This document shows positions 1-7,992 of a DNA stretch of 64,000 nt, one piece after another. Position numbers and translations under genes: made by a program. The stretch is from the NCBI GenBank assembly GCA_949502235.1, contig CATBDC010000001.1:1-64000 (forward strand), in the 5' to 3' direction. Origin of the DNA: an uncultured Lachnospiraceae bacterium (GTDB lineage Bacteria; Bacillota; Clostridia; Lachnospirales; Lachnospiraceae). The notes under the pieces were generated by a model that saw only the letters and a list, made by a program, of their open reading frames with translations, made no database searches and was not told the origin of the DNA. The stretch's first letter is position 1; each line of letters starts with the position of its first letter.

Positions 1-787
1 CGTCATTGTCCGGGCCATCCGGGCCGTCATTGTCCGGGCCATCCGGGCCGTCATTATTCTCTTCTGCTGCAGCCGCACGTTCTGCGGCCGCCTCGGCCTC
101 TATCTGCTCTGCTTTCGCATTAAACTCTCCATACCCCGTCTGATAATTTAATGGTTCTGAATTTCGTTCCAGCTCCGGATGATTCTCCACATATCCCTGA
201 TCCAGAAGCACCTGGGAGCCGCCGCCGGGAAGCGTCTGCCCTGCGGCAGATTCCTGGGGAGCCGCCGTACCGATATTCATCTTCGTGCCTGCCGGAACCG
301 TCATGGTTTCCGTATATGTTTTCGAATTTCCCCACTCCTGCAGAAGCGCAGTATCCATCTTAGCCTCCATCGGATCTCCTGGTTTATCTAATGTCCAGTA
401 AGAACCGTCAGAGTATGCCTTGCCGCCATGGCTGCGGTATAATGTCACCGGCCTATCGGTCACAATCGTATCATAATTTCCATCTGTAAAACTATTTTTC
501 ACACTCTCCGGCAATGAGTCCTTCGCGACACTATGGGAGCCTGCCCTTAAGGCATCCAGGCTTCTGGCGCTTTGCCGTCCTGTTCTGTCAAAATTCTGCA
601 TTTCCTGCACAGAAGGAAGTGAAAAGCTCTCTGCTGAACAGCTGCCACCGGCATTTGTATTCCACACATTTTCCCTCGCATGCTGCACCAGATCGCTTAA
701 GTTCCCGGCATCCACATTTCCCGTACTACCTCCATTAGAAAATATAGAAGGCTTACTATTTCTGCGAAATGAATTAAATAACCTCAT
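1..787 (-). CDS. Toxin-like protein of unknown function, 3' end cut by window edge
   Basis: The frame is open from an ATG at 787 to the left edge, 262 codons with no stop. The ATG directly abuts the TAA of the upstream gene (788-790), so translation is probably coupled. Residues 1-110 are low-complexity and Ser/Asn-rich. Residues 116-197 hold a compact block with YRSHGGKAYSDGSYWT, LQEWGNSKTYT, VPAGTKMNIGTAAPQ and LPGGGSQVLLDQG. That Y-R...YWT...GGG-Q pattern recalls small C-terminal domains of polymorphic toxins; this is recollection, not a search result. It is followed by an Ala/Glu helix (226-242) and an 8-residue DGPDGPDN repeat (24-bp units at 2-49). No signal peptide or membrane segment is seen. 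It is the last visible gene of the zinc-ribbon cluster. The function is unproven. Confidence 0.7.
   Translation of the reverse strand, partial: MRLFNSFRRNSKPSIFSNGGSTGNVDAGNLSDLVQHARENVWNTNAGGSCSAESFSLPSVQEMQNFDRTGRQSARSLDALRAGSHSVAKDSLPESVKNSFTDGNYDTIVTDRPVTLYRSHGGKAYSDGSYWTLDKPGDPMEAKMDTALLQEWGNSKTYTETMTVPAGTKMNIGTAAPQESAAGQTLPGGGSQVLLDQGYVENHPELERNSEPLNYQTGYGEFNAKAEQIEAEAAAERAAAAEENNDGPDGPDNDGPDGPDND
2..49 (-). repeat. 24-bp tandem repeat encoding DGPDGPDN
   Basis: Two identical 24-bp units (2-25 and 26-49) plus a partial third lie in frame in the edge gene. The encoded Asp/Gly/Pro linker is probably flexible and prone to copy-number change. More units may lie beyond the left edge. Confidence 0.8.
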
Positions 788-1324
788 TTATATTATATAC
801 CTTTCTTCCCGGTTAACAGCCAGCAAAAGTCCCCTGCGGCACAGACGAACTGCCGTTTCCTTTACTTCAGAGCCGGAGCACGCATGCTTCAAGGCCACTC
901 TTCTCTCCTGCTCTGCAAAGGGCAGTATGCCATCCGCCTCTTTCCACACATCATATTCCAGAGCCGAAAGCTCCGCTTTTCCCCGGAACACCACACGGTG
1001 TACATTTAACTGCAGATCCAGGCCTGCACCAATCCCCTGCCGCAAGAATCTAAGCTCTCTCATTCCTGAAAAATCGCCGTCCGGGAAACCAATCAGCAGT
1101 CCTGTCTGAAGCAGCTTGTTCATAGTCGGGGCAAATCCATTCCGATCTGCCTCCGACAATGTTTTCTTCACGTCATTTTCATATGCCCCAAGCAGAAACT
1201 TCGACCAAATCCGGTATTCCAGCGGAATCAGGTTCACGGCCGCGCTCTGAAATGATACCTGGGACACCATCCTGTTATCTATAATCTCCGCCCCCAGCGG
1301 ATAACCTACCGTCAGATAATACAT
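788..1324 (-). CDS. Hypothetical protein with internal duplication
   Basis: I do not recognise this 178-residue protein. The longer start at 1342 has no Shine-Dalgarno. The ATG at 1324 follows GGAAAG at suitable spacing, so I use it (first residues MYYLTVGYPL). Two halves look related: IPLEYRIWSKFLLGAY...LLQTGLLIGF, and LSALEYDVWKEADGI...LCRRGLLLAV about 95 residues later. Each half is a helical segment ending in an R/T-G-LL hairpin, reminiscent of a winged-helix repeat. No signal peptide or membrane segment is seen. It sits just downstream of the zinc-ribbon/PH-like membrane protein (stop at 1327), and its own stop touches the ATG of the edge gene. The tight coupling suggests a shared function. 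Confidence 0.75.
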   Translation of the reverse strand: MYYLTVGYPLGAEIIDNRMVSQVSFQSAAVNLIPLEYRIWSKFLLGAYENDVKKTLSEADRNGFAPTMNKLLQTGLLIGFPDGDFSGMRELRFLRQGIGAGLDLQLNVHRVVFRGKAELSALEYDVWKEADGILPFAEQERRVALKHACSGSEVKETAVRLCRRGLLLAVNREERYII

Positions 1325-1326
1325 GT

Positions 1327-2286
1327 TTACGCTTCTTTCCATTTTTCAATTCCAAAATCGCCGAACTTCTGAATATCCATAATCATAGAGCCCAGCTCTT
1401 CAATCGCAATATCCGCATCCTCACCGGGAAGGATTTCCATGATGGAAACCATTGACTGTCTGCTCCAGATATAAATCGGCTCATCCGATGCGCACTTTGT
1501 CATAACGCTGATAGAAAGACTTGGCTTTAAGGCAAACAGGAACAGAGCCACGATAAAAAGCAGTAAAAGAATCCCGCTTAAAAAGAGGCCCAGCTTAAAT
1601 AAAAATTCATGTTCAAAAATCTGCCGTTCTGAGCTTTTAAAAATCATACCCACACCAACAGCCAGACAGAGCGCCTTTATAAAGTACTTTTTCTTGATTA
1701 CAAAAAACGGCACGACCAAAGCAACGCCCAGTATGTAGGCCAAAAGTGCCGGGATAGCCCCAAGGCCTCCCCCTAAGGCAAATGCAGCCATACTGATCAA
1801 TAATCCCAGAATAAAATCCCATAACCCGAACCGTACGCCATTTGAAAGGGAAACGCCCGCAACCTCATCAATGGTAAATTCTGTATGGCTCATTGCCTTT
1901 CCAATCCAGGAACGCCCGCTTAGACGGAACAGGATTCTCTTATTCGTCACCTGTATTTTCCCTTCCTGCCAAAGCCCCCGCAGCCTGGAACGCGCGTTGC
2001 AGATATGATACTGTTTAATCGGAATTTCCTGCTCACATGGTACAATCAGCTCCGGAACTATTTTTTTACCTCTCTCAAAGCAGCCTGTCACATCATTATT
2101 ATCCGACTCTCCTATCCCGATTAATTTGCGGAAGGGAATCCAGTCTTCTGTTGATAGCGTAATTGTATCCCCGCTCTTTTCTTCCTGACCTTGCTGATGG
2201 CCGGTATATTGATTATTTTTCTTCTGGCACTCGCAGATCTCCCCGTCCGCTAAAGGTCTCCCACATTGTGTACAAAATTTTGCCAT
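1327..2286 (-). CDS. Zinc-ribbon membrane protein with bacterial PH-like region
   Basis: The protein is about 319 residues from the ATG at 2286. The upstream ATG at 2295 lies directly on AGGAGA, too close for use, whereas 2286 has about 10 nt spacing. The N-terminus carries a short zinc-ribbon knuckle (FCTQCGRPL, then CECQ). A mid region with VTNKRILFRLSG resembles bacterial PH-like (bPH/GRAM-type) modules. Three to four hydrophobic segments follow, from WDFILGLLISMAAFALGG to FLSGILLLLFIVALFLFAL, and then an acidic soluble tail. It is probably a membrane-anchored cytoplasmic sensor or adaptor. Neighbouring genes encode similar N-terminal ribbons, so the cluster is likely one operon. The substrate or partner cannot be deduced. 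Confidence 0.75.
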   Translation of the reverse strand: MAKFCTQCGRPLADGEICECQKKNNQYTGHQQGQEEKSGDTITLSTEDWIPFRKLIGIGESDNNDVTGCFERGKKIVPELIVPCEQEIPIKQYHICNARSRLRGLWQEGKIQVTNKRILFRLSGRSWIGKAMSHTEFTIDEVAGVSLSNGVRFGLWDFILGLLISMAAFALGGGLGAIPALLAYILGVALVVPFFVIKKKYFIKALCLAVGVGMIFKSSERQIFEHEFLFKLGLFLSGILLLLFIVALFLFALKPSLSISVMTKCASDEPIYIWSRQSMVSIMEILPGEDADIAIEELGSMIMDIQKFGDFGIEKWKEA

Positions 2287-2328
2287 TTCTCTCATTCTCC
2301 TTTTCTTTTTACCCTGTTTATCCGTTTA

Positions 2329-3900
2329 CTATAAAACACTTCTGATATTTACAGATGCCAGCTTATAGGTCTCCCCGTCATAACCAAATGCAGCGCTCAT
2401 ATAGTCCCTGCCGTCATCACTTCTCTGCTCCTGCTTCTCGGCGCTGTCTCTCCACGATTTATAAGTGTAAATGTACTGCATATCATACGCATATGACATT
2501 TCTGCTGCGACTATCCCCGGCTCTCCATTATATGTCTCGCACTGGAAATCGCTGAAGGTTACCTCTCCCAGTTTATAAGAATCCGAATCATTAAGCCCTT
2601 TCTTCAGATTTTCATAAGACTCCTCTCCTGCTTCCCTTCCGGTTTCCAAAAAGAGGTCCTCCACCTCTGAAAAGTCCTTTCCGGCAGCGGCCGCCTGGTA
2701 AATCTTCTCCAGCGCCTCCTGCATCTTTGCCTGTATGGCCGTCTCTCCATCTTTCGTCAGCTTCATATCATAAACTGTAATGCTGTCACCGCTGTAGGCT
2801 GTAAATTCCTCCTCATATACCTCAAACCAGGGCACAGCCACCGTAAGCTTATGCTTTCCGGAAAACAATGTTACACTGTAGCTGTCCAGGCTGGCGCTGT
2901 CACTCTCTGCTTTCTCCGTATCTGACAATTTAATTCCATCTATCGCCGCCTCTGCCCCGGCAGGCACGGAAATCCTGAAATCCTGTGCCACATGGGAATC
3001 TGCCAGAACTCTCCATGTATCGAAAAACAGCATGGACTTTTTCCCCTGCTTCGTCAGTAAGATCTGCATGGAATCCGTCCCGGCTCCCTTAACCGTATAC
3101 TGGACATTATAAAACTGCTGGATTCCGGTGCCGTTTTCCACAGGCGCTCCGGCGATCTCATATGTTGCAATATCCGGAACCTTTGCATCCTGCATCATCA
3201 GGACAAACTGCTCCTTCTGAAGAAATTTCCCGTCAGGATAATCCATCAGATCATAATATGTATCCCAGTCTTTATTCATATAGGCTTTAAAATATTGTGT
3301 CGCGACGGACCTTGCGCTGTTTCTGCTGCTGCCGATTCCATAAAAGCCGCCGATCACCGCAATCAAAACAATAACCTCAATAATGACCGCAATCTGAAAT
3401 TTTGATAATCTCCGCGCTTTATCTTTATAGGCTCCTATATTAATATCTGGCTTTTTAATCGTAATTGTTGATCCTGACTGCTGTGCTTCCTGTCTCTCTT
3501 TCCTTATCTGTGACGGGCGTTTCGGCTCTTCTGCCTTATGGCTTTCCGCCTTTGGCACTTCCGCCTCGGCCCTTCCCTGATTTTCTGGCCCCGGCTCTGC
3601 CGCTGTCTCCATATTTTGTTCCCATGGCATCTTTTCTGTCTCTTTGGGCTCCACATTCTGCTCCCATGGCATCTTTTCCGTTTCTTTGGACTCCACATTC
3701 TGCTCCCATGGCATCTTTTCTGCCTCTTTGGGCTCCACATTCTGCTCCCATGGCATCTTTTCCGTTTCTACGGATCCACTTTCCGCACTCTCCGGCTCTG
3801 GTTCCTTTGCAGTCATTGGAATCTCTTCCAGGCGGGTTCCGCACTCTCCGCAGAATAACGCGCCCTCCTCAACCTTTGTTCCACAATTTGGACAAAACAT
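2329..3900 (-). CDS. TcaA-like zinc-ribbon membrane protein with tandem PWEQN repeats
   Basis: 523 residues. The N-terminal zinc ribbon is CPNCGTKVEEGALFCGECG. It is followed by an acidic low-complexity region with four ~14-residue repeats built on EKMPWEQN (about residues 47-95), a Lys/Glu-rich stretch, and one membrane helix (about residues 167-190, VIIEVIVLIAVIGGFYGIG). The extracytoplasmic part has an NTF2-like start (QYFKAYMNKDWDTYYDLMD) and a PEGA-like module (VPAGAEAAIDGIKLSD, then LFSGKHKLTVAVPWFEVYEEEF). That order matches the TcaA/YvcE-type family, linked in other Firmicutes to cell-envelope and glycopeptide responses. A GGGAGAGT Shine-Dalgarno precedes the ATG. The foldback repeat at 3944-4074 separates it from the next gene upstream. 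Confidence 0.8.
   Translation of the reverse strand: MFCPNCGTKVEEGALFCGECGTRLEEIPMTAKEPEPESAESGSVETEKMPWEQNVEPKEAEKMPWEQNVESKETEKMPWEQNVEPKETEKMPWEQNMETAAEPGPENQGRAEAEVPKAESHKAEEPKRPSQIRKERQEAQQSGSTITIKKPDINIGAYKDKARRLSKFQIAVIIEVIVLIAVIGGFYGIGSSRNSARSVATQYFKAYMNKDWDTYYDLMDYPDGKFLQKEQFVLMMQDAKVPDIATYEIAGAPVENGTGIQQFYNVQYTVKGAGTDSMQILLTKQGKKSMLFFDTWRVLADSHVAQDFRISVPAGAEAAIDGIKLSDTEKAESDSASLDSYSVTLFSGKHKLTVAVPWFEVYEEEFTAYSGDSITVYDMKLTKDGETAIQAKMQEALEKIYQAAAAGKDFSEVEDLFLETGREAGEESYENLKKGLNDSDSYKLGEVTFSDFQCETYNGEPGIVAAEMSYAYDMQYIYTYKSWRDSAEKQEQRSDDGRDYMSAAFGYDGETYKLASVNIRSVL
3615..3788 (-). repeat. 42-bp in-frame tandem repeats
   Basis: Units of exactly 42 bp begin with cccatggcatctttt at 3621, 3663, 3705 and 3747. 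They encode the EKMPWEQN repeats of the TcaA-like protein. Differences between units are mostly silent or conservative, so the array is recent and under coding constraint. Confidence 0.9.
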
Positions 3901-3943
3901 ACTCTCCCGCTTCCTCTCTTTCCCTGATTATTGGTTACTGTTT

Positions 3944-4074
3944 GTTACTGTTCACTCCGTTCACAGTAACATTCGCAAATCCATTCAAAATTCGCTTCGC
4001 GAATGGGATTTGCTCACTCCTGAGTCACTTTCTTACGGTCTGCGCAGTAAATGCGCAGACCTGTGAACAGTAAC
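3944..4074. repeat. Foldback repeat, copy A (~131 bp)
   Basis: The ends are inverted: GTTACTGTTCAC at 3944 against GTGAACAGTAAC ending at 4074. Inside are a 9-bp stem, GTCTGCGCA/TGCGCAGAC with a 5-nt loop (4039-4061), and a short stem, ATTCGC-TTC-GCGAAT (about 3990-4004). An extra gttactgttt precedes it at 3934. It begins one base after the stop codon of the 4075-4653 gene and lies before the start of the 2329-3900 gene. It is nearly identical in architecture to the copy at 39983-40115. Confidence 0.85.
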
Positions 4075-4653
4075 TTATTCACACTTCATACCGCATGTCG
4101 TGCAGAACATGGAATCCTCCTCCAGCTCTGCGCCGCAGTTTTTACATATATTTACTACTGTTTCCTCCTTCCTGCCTGCTTCCTCCTGTGTCTCTTGATT
4201 TTCTTCCTTAGAAACTGGGGTTCCACATTCTACACAAAAAACCGCGTCATCATCATTCATAAACCCGCATCCCGGGCACTTCTTACCTTTTACAGGCGGC
4301 GCAGCTAAAGGCGCCCCGCAGCTGATACAGAATTTAGCAGACGTATTATTGCTGTAGCCGCACTTCGGACATGTATTCACCGCTGACGCCTGCTGAAGCT
4401 CCGCCCGGTAATCCATATTTTCCTTACGAAGTCTCAATATTTCCGCGAACAGATCCTTATACTCAGAATCGGAATCATTTACATATTTTTCAACACACCT
4501 AAGTCCTACCTGATAAGTAAGCTTTTCAATCATCCGCTCATTCGCTTTGATCTGATTGCCTATTCTTACATTCTCCGTTGCCGTTTTTGCCTTCTGCGAA
4601 ACCTCCTGCCCCGCTATTGAAATAGAGTCCATCATTTTGTCAAAAAAAGCCAT
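4075..4653 (-). CDS. Coiled-coil protein with three C-terminal zinc ribbons
   Basis: 192 residues. The N-terminal half (MAFFDKMMDSISIAGQEV onward) is amphipathic and coiled-coil. Three C-terminal zinc-ribbon pairs follow: CPKCGYSNNTSAKFCISCG, CPGCGFMNDDDAVFCVECG and CKNCGAELEEDSMFCTTCG. It has no membrane segment. The N-terminal pattern (M-x-FFDK..., then helix ...YVQ-G-R/K-Y...) resembles the SHOCT protein at 35616-36179 in the tRNA-Lys element. It is the first gene of the zinc-ribbon cluster, starting behind GGGAGGAAG. It probably acts as an intracellular scaffold or metal-binding adaptor for the membrane proteins encoded next to it. Confidence 0.8.
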   Translation of the reverse strand: MAFFDKMMDSISIAGQEVSQKAKTATENVRIGNQIKANERMIEKLTYQVGLRCVEKYVNDSDSEYKDLFAEILRLRKENMDYRAELQQASAVNTCPKCGYSNNTSAKFCISCGAPLAAPPVKGKKCPGCGFMNDDDAVFCVECGTPVSKEENQETQEEAGRKEETVVNICKNCGAELEEDSMFCTTCGMKCE

Positions 4654-4713
4654 CTGTTTCTTCCTCCCTGGTTCTTATGCTTTTTATTTAAAGATATATC
4701 TGAAAATATATCC

Positions 4714-5964
4714 TTATTGCCTGCGCTTACATTCTAATATCCGGTATACGGATTCATCTATCCTCTTACTGCTTATTTCCCCGTTTCTGGCCGCATTTAA
4801 AAGTCCTTCATATGCCTGAACAAAATCCTGCGGCATTAAAATCACGTCTGCGCCTGCCTGGAAAGCCTTAACTGCTGCTTCCGCCGAACTATAATTATTG
4901 GTGACAGCCCCCATCTGCATAGAATCCGTGATTACCACACCGTCAAATCCAAGCTCTTCTCTTAAAAGCCCGGTAATAATTTTCTGCGAGAGGGAAGCCG
5001 GAGTTGTATCACCAGTCACAGCTGGAAGTGAAATATGCCCTGCCATAACACAGTCAGCGCCTGCCTGTATTCCTGACTTAAAAGGCAGAAATTCCGTACC
5101 CTTAAGCTCTTCTAAGGTTCTCTCGTTCGTCACTGCCCCATCATGGCTGTCGCCGCTTGTTCCCCCGTGTCCCGGAAAATGCTTCAGAACCGCGCTCACC
5201 TGTCTTTCCTGCAGCCCTTCTGTAAAACGCGCCGCCATACCTGCAGCCACAGATGCATCCGTTCCAAAAGAACGTACTCCAATCGCTGTATTCTGCGGGT
5301 TAGTCAGGACATCTGCTACAGGAGCAAAATCCAGGTTAAACCCAAGATCATAGAGATAGCTCCCGATTGTCTGTCCTGCGCTATAAGCCTGCTCATAATC
5401 TCCGGAAGCCCCTATCGCCTGCATATCCGGCACTTTTTCTACTGTAAAATTTGCATTTTCCGCAATCCTTGAAACCAGACTTCCGCCTTCCTCATCCACC
5501 CCCACAAAAAGAGGATATTTTGAGTAGGATTTTGTATTTTCAATCATTGTCCTTAGCTGCTGTTCATCAATAATATTCTGCGCAAAATAGACAATCCCGC
5601 CTACGGGATAGTTCTGAAGCGCTTCTCTTGTCATGTCTCCGGCCTGCACTGCCGCGTCAACTCCCGTAATCTGCTCCGGGGTCACCATAAAAAGCTGGCA
5701 GATCTTCTCTTCAAGCGTCATGCCCTCCATGATCGCCTTTATTTCCAAATCCTTCTTTTCATTCTCATCCGGCTCCTTTGTATATTCATTCTCTTCCTCT
5801 CCGTCACCCTCTTCCTCCTCCCAGGGATACCGCAGCGTAATCTCCTTACCTATCTCTTCTACCTTTTCTGTCTCCTCCTTTTCTGCCTCGTCCCCCGTAC
5901 TCCCGCAGCCTGTTAAAAATACCAGAAACACCACTGCCAGCAGAATCGTCATTAACCTTTTCAT
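4714..5964 (-). CDS. GH3 beta-N-acetylhexosaminidase lipoprotein (NagZ-like)
   Basis: This is an exported glycoside hydrolase family 3 enzyme that would remove terminal GlcNAc from muropeptides or glycans. From the ATG at 5964 the N-terminus is a lipoprotein signal (MKRLMTILLAVVFLVFLTGC, lipobox LTGC). An acidic linker follows, then the (beta/alpha)8 barrel with FPGHGGTSGDSHDGA, the NagZ-type His/Asp loop that supplies the catalytic acid-base, and VITDSMQMGAV with the expected catalytic Asp. The open frame continues upstream through a TTG at 5991, but that would put nine residues before the signal peptide. The length (416 aa) suits a single-domain GH3 enzyme with linker. A promoter lies at 6027-6055. 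Confidence 0.9.
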   Translation of the reverse strand: MKRLMTILLAVVFLVFLTGCGSTGDEAEKEETEKVEEIGKEITLRYPWEEEEGDGEEENEYTKEPDENEKKDLEIKAIMEGMTLEEKICQLFMVTPEQITGVDAAVQAGDMTREALQNYPVGGIVYFAQNIIDEQQLRTMIENTKSYSKYPLFVGVDEEGGSLVSRIAENANFTVEKVPDMQAIGASGDYEQAYSAGQTIGSYLYDLGFNLDFAPVADVLTNPQNTAIGVRSFGTDASVAAGMAARFTEGLQERQVSAVLKHFPGHGGTSGDSHDGAVTNERTLEELKGTEFLPFKSGIQAGADCVMAGHISLPAVTGDTTPASLSQKIITGLLREELGFDGVVITDSMQMGAVTNNYSSAEAAVKAFQAGADVILMPQDFVQAYEGLLNAARNGEISSKRIDESVYRILECKRRQ

Positions 5965-6026
5965 TTTATTTTCAATACCTTTCTCTTTCAAAATTACATA
6001 AATATTTATAGCACTAATATTTGAAT

Positions 6027-6055
6027 ATTATAGCATATTTCCTTTTTCCAGACAA
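6027..6055 (-). promoter_or_regulatory. Sigma-A promoter for the GH3 gene
   Basis: TTGTCT (6050-6055, minus strand) and TATAAT (6027-6032) are separated by 17 bp, upstream of the GH3 start at 5964. Confidence 0.65.
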
Positions 6056-6068
6056 ATAATATCTCCTT

Positions 6069-6124
6069 TTGACAGAAAATGCTCTTTTTTTACTATTTTT
6101 TGTCTTATTTTTTCGTTTTATAAT
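6069..6124 (+). promoter_or_regulatory. Promoter region for the 6169 zinc-ribbon gene
   Basis: TTGACA at 6069-6074 is followed after 16 bp by TACTAT (6091-6096). A second TATAAT at 6119-6124 has no clear -35. The region is very T-rich, and which -10 is used cannot be decided by eye. Confidence 0.45.
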
Positions 6125-6168
6125 GGTAAAATATAAAAGTAATTTTTTATTTTTTAGGAGGAGATATT

Positions 6169-6747
6169 ATGTTTTGTAAATACTGTGGATCATCCCTGCC
6201 TGATGGTGTTAAATTCTGCCCGGCATGCGGAAAACCGACACCACGCGGAAGCGCAGGAGCGGCGTCAGATATTTCATCTGCCGCAAATACATTGGAAGGA
6301 TCTGTGAGCCCGCGTAAGCCAGAACACTTTGTTCATACTTCCGATCCTGCCGTAAGGGTGAAGAAAACTTACAATATTGGAAACTTTATTTTCTGGGCCG
6401 GATGTGCCATTGCAATGTTAGGTCTGTTTCTTCCATACTGTTCTGTCTCCCTCTTAGGGTTTGGGGAAGATGTAGCCTTAATGGAAACGGAGGATGGTAT
6501 ATTCTTTCTCGTAATTATCCTCGTCCTGGCAGTACTTAACATTTTTAAGCTTAATATTCTGTGCATTATTGGAAGCCTTTTTCATATGAGTCTTGTACTT
6601 TACGAAAATGATAACATTAAAAGCTATGCAAGAGGCCTGGCTGAAAATGAAATCGGACATACGCTTCTGTTTTTGGGAAGTATTACCATGATACTTGCCT
6701 CCATAGCCGCGCTTGTGATGTGGATTAAGAAAAAAAGAAGTGCATAA
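6169..6747 (+). CDS. Zinc-ribbon four-helix membrane protein
   Basis: 192 residues. The N-terminal zinc ribbon is CKYCGSSLPDGVKFCPACG, followed by a Ser/Ala linker and four hydrophobic segments (about residues 67-88, 107-122, 124-140 and 164-185), ending in a basic tail IKKKRSA. It belongs to the broad class of zinc-ribbon membrane proteins also seen at 1327-3900, but is transcribed the other way. AGGAGGAG gives a strong Shine-Dalgarno before ATG 6169. No catalytic motif is visible. It is likely a membrane-sited sensor or scaffold. In-frame sequence after its stop encodes a gene remnant (6748-6915). Confidence 0.75.
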   Translation: MFCKYCGSSLPDGVKFCPACGKPTPRGSAGAASDISSAANTLEGSVSPRKPEHFVHTSDPAVRVKKTYNIGNFIFWAGCAIAMLGLFLPYCSVSLLGFGEDVALMETEDGIFFLVIILVLAVLNIFKLNILCIIGSLFHMSLVLYENDNIKSYARGLAENEIGHTLLFLGSITMILASIAALVMWIKKKRSA

Positions 6748-6915
6748 CATACAGGGAGGTATGAATTTGAAGAAATCAAAAGTCAAGATGCCTGTGAGGT
6801 TCAGTTCAACCGCATTATACATGGAACAGAACGCACGATTACAAAGGAAGACAACTCTGCTTTAGTTGTAAAAGTGGATGGTTACTGGTATATGGCTGAC
6901 TATACACTGTCTTAG
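6748..6915 (+). pseudogene. 3' fragment of a secreted or lipoprotein-type gene
   Basis: The frame just after the TAA of the preceding gene continues without start codon for 55 codons to TAG at 6913. It reads FEEIKSQDACEVQFNRII, then a segment ending LVVKVDGYWYMADYTLS. The last part (KVDG-x-WY...DYTL) resembles the C-termini of DUF4878/NTF2-like domains. There is no in-frame start, and the ATG in the neighbouring frame gives only a 34-residue unlikely peptide. I infer a decayed gene end, possibly left after deletion fused it to the zinc-ribbon gene. Confidence 0.5.
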
Positions 6916-6921
6916 AAAATC

Positions 6922-6962
6922 GGGGCTGCAGCGTCATTTTAACGCGGCAGCCCCATTCTTTT
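6922..6962. terminator. Bidirectional rho-independent terminator
   Basis: GGGGCTGCAGCG pairs with CGCGGCAGCCCC across a 9-nt loop (6922-6954) and is followed by ATTCTTTT. It lies between convergent genes ending at 6915 and 6974. Confidence 0.8.
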
Positions 6963-6973
6963 AGAAACTGTCC

Positions 6974-7864
6974 TTAATATCCAAAAAAGGCTTCAATCCC
7001 ATTTGCAATTCCCTGAACAATCTGTGCCTGGTATTCTGGCGTCTGCATCAGCATGTCTTCCTCAGGGTTTGTCATATACCCCATCTCCACAATGGTAACC
7101 GGAACCTGGCTCCAGTTATTTCCGCTCATAGAGTCTGTTTCCCATACATTTTCACTAATGCACCCCGTTGCCTCACAGAATTTCCCCAGTATACAGTCCG
7201 AAAGCTGCCTGCTTGCCGTATAAAGCTCCGGCGCATAAGGACTCTGGGGTGTCGTACAGATTGTCATGGCTCCTCTGGCCGACTGGTTTTCCGAGCCATT
7301 TGCATGAATACGGACATAGGCGCTGGCTCCCGCATTATTTGCCACGTCCGCACGCTGGATGCAGCTTATGGGAACATCGTTAGTCTCACGCGTCATAAGT
7401 ACGGTATAGCCGCGGCTTTCAAGCTCCGCCTTAAGCTGCAAAGAAACAGTCAGTGTCAGCTCATACTCCGGCACCCCGCTGCTTATGCCTCTGGTGCCCG
7501 CCGCATCAGCGCTCTTATATTCCTGTGAGCCAGGGCCTAAAGGCTCGCTTCCTTCTGCCACAACCGCGGAATGTCCCGGATCCAGTACGACAATCTGGGG
7601 CTTTTTCCTTGCTTCTTCCTCTGCTCTTGCCCTCTCCTCTTCTTCGGCTTTTAGTCTCTCCTCTTCCTCCTGCTTCTTTCGTTCCTCTTCTTCCTTCTGC
7701 TTCTTTATTTTCTCCTGTTCTTCTTTCTCTTTCCTAAGTTTTTCTTCCTCCGCCTCCTGCTCCTCCTGCACTTTTAAGCTTTCTTCCTCCGGCACCTTCT
7801 CTTTACAGCCCGCCAGTATAAATACTGCGCACATAATAAAAAACAATCTTTTTAAATTCTTCAT
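6974..7864 (-). CDS. N-acetylmuramoyl-L-alanine amidase lipoprotein (Amidase_3)
   Basis: This exported zinc amidase cleaves the bond between N-acetylmuramic acid and L-Ala in peptidoglycan. The N-terminal lipoprotein signal ends in ILAGCKEK. Residues about 25-88 form a highly charged Glu/Lys coiled coil that probably spaces the enzyme from the membrane. The catalytic domain follows: VVLDPGHSA (first zinc His), GVPEYELTL (zinc Glu), VRIHANGSE (second zinc His) and VEMGYMTNPEED (catalytic Glu). The length (296 aa) and motif order are standard. GGGGAGGATAT precedes ATG 7864. It is transcribed away from the aro operon, with which it shares an upstream region. Confidence 0.93.
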   Translation of the reverse strand: MKNLKRLFFIMCAVFILAGCKEKVPEEESLKVQEEQEAEEEKLRKEKEEQEKIKKQKEEEERKKQEEEERLKAEEEERARAEEEARKKPQIVVLDPGHSAVVAEGSEPLGPGSQEYKSADAAGTRGISSGVPEYELTLTVSLQLKAELESRGYTVLMTRETNDVPISCIQRADVANNAGASAYVRIHANGSENQSARGAMTICTTPQSPYAPELYTASRQLSDCILGKFCEATGCISENVWETDSMSGNNWSQVPVTIVEMGYMTNPEEDMLMQTPEYQAQIVQGIANGIEAFFGY

Positions 7865-7960
7865 ATATCCTCCCCTGATTATGTGATTATGTAAAACATT
7901 AAAAAATTTCAGTCACAGCTCTATTATATATAGAAACACCGATTTCCGCAAGGTTTTCCA

Positions 7961-7990
7961 TTGACAAACCCCGCATATAAACGGTACACT
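7961..7990 (+). promoter_or_regulatory. Probable promoter of the aroF operon
   Basis: TTGACA (7961-7966), an 18-bp spacer, then TACACT (7985-7990). Transcription would start close to 7997, so the 185-nt leader would consist almost entirely of the repeat sequences at 7993-8051 and 8102-8139. No T-box consensus (GGGTGGNACCGCG) is present. Confidence 0.5.
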
Positions 7991-7992
7991 AA

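Noticed and set aside
3615-3788. Possible CRISPR array
   Set aside because: The 42-bp units are contiguous with no spacers and are in frame in a coding gene.
3465-4073. Long plus-strand ORFs opposite the zinc-ribbon genes (about 100-200 codons)
   Set aside because: Antisense shadows of the 42-bp coding repeats and the foldback repeat; no ribosome sites, and the minus-strand frames carry recognisable domains.
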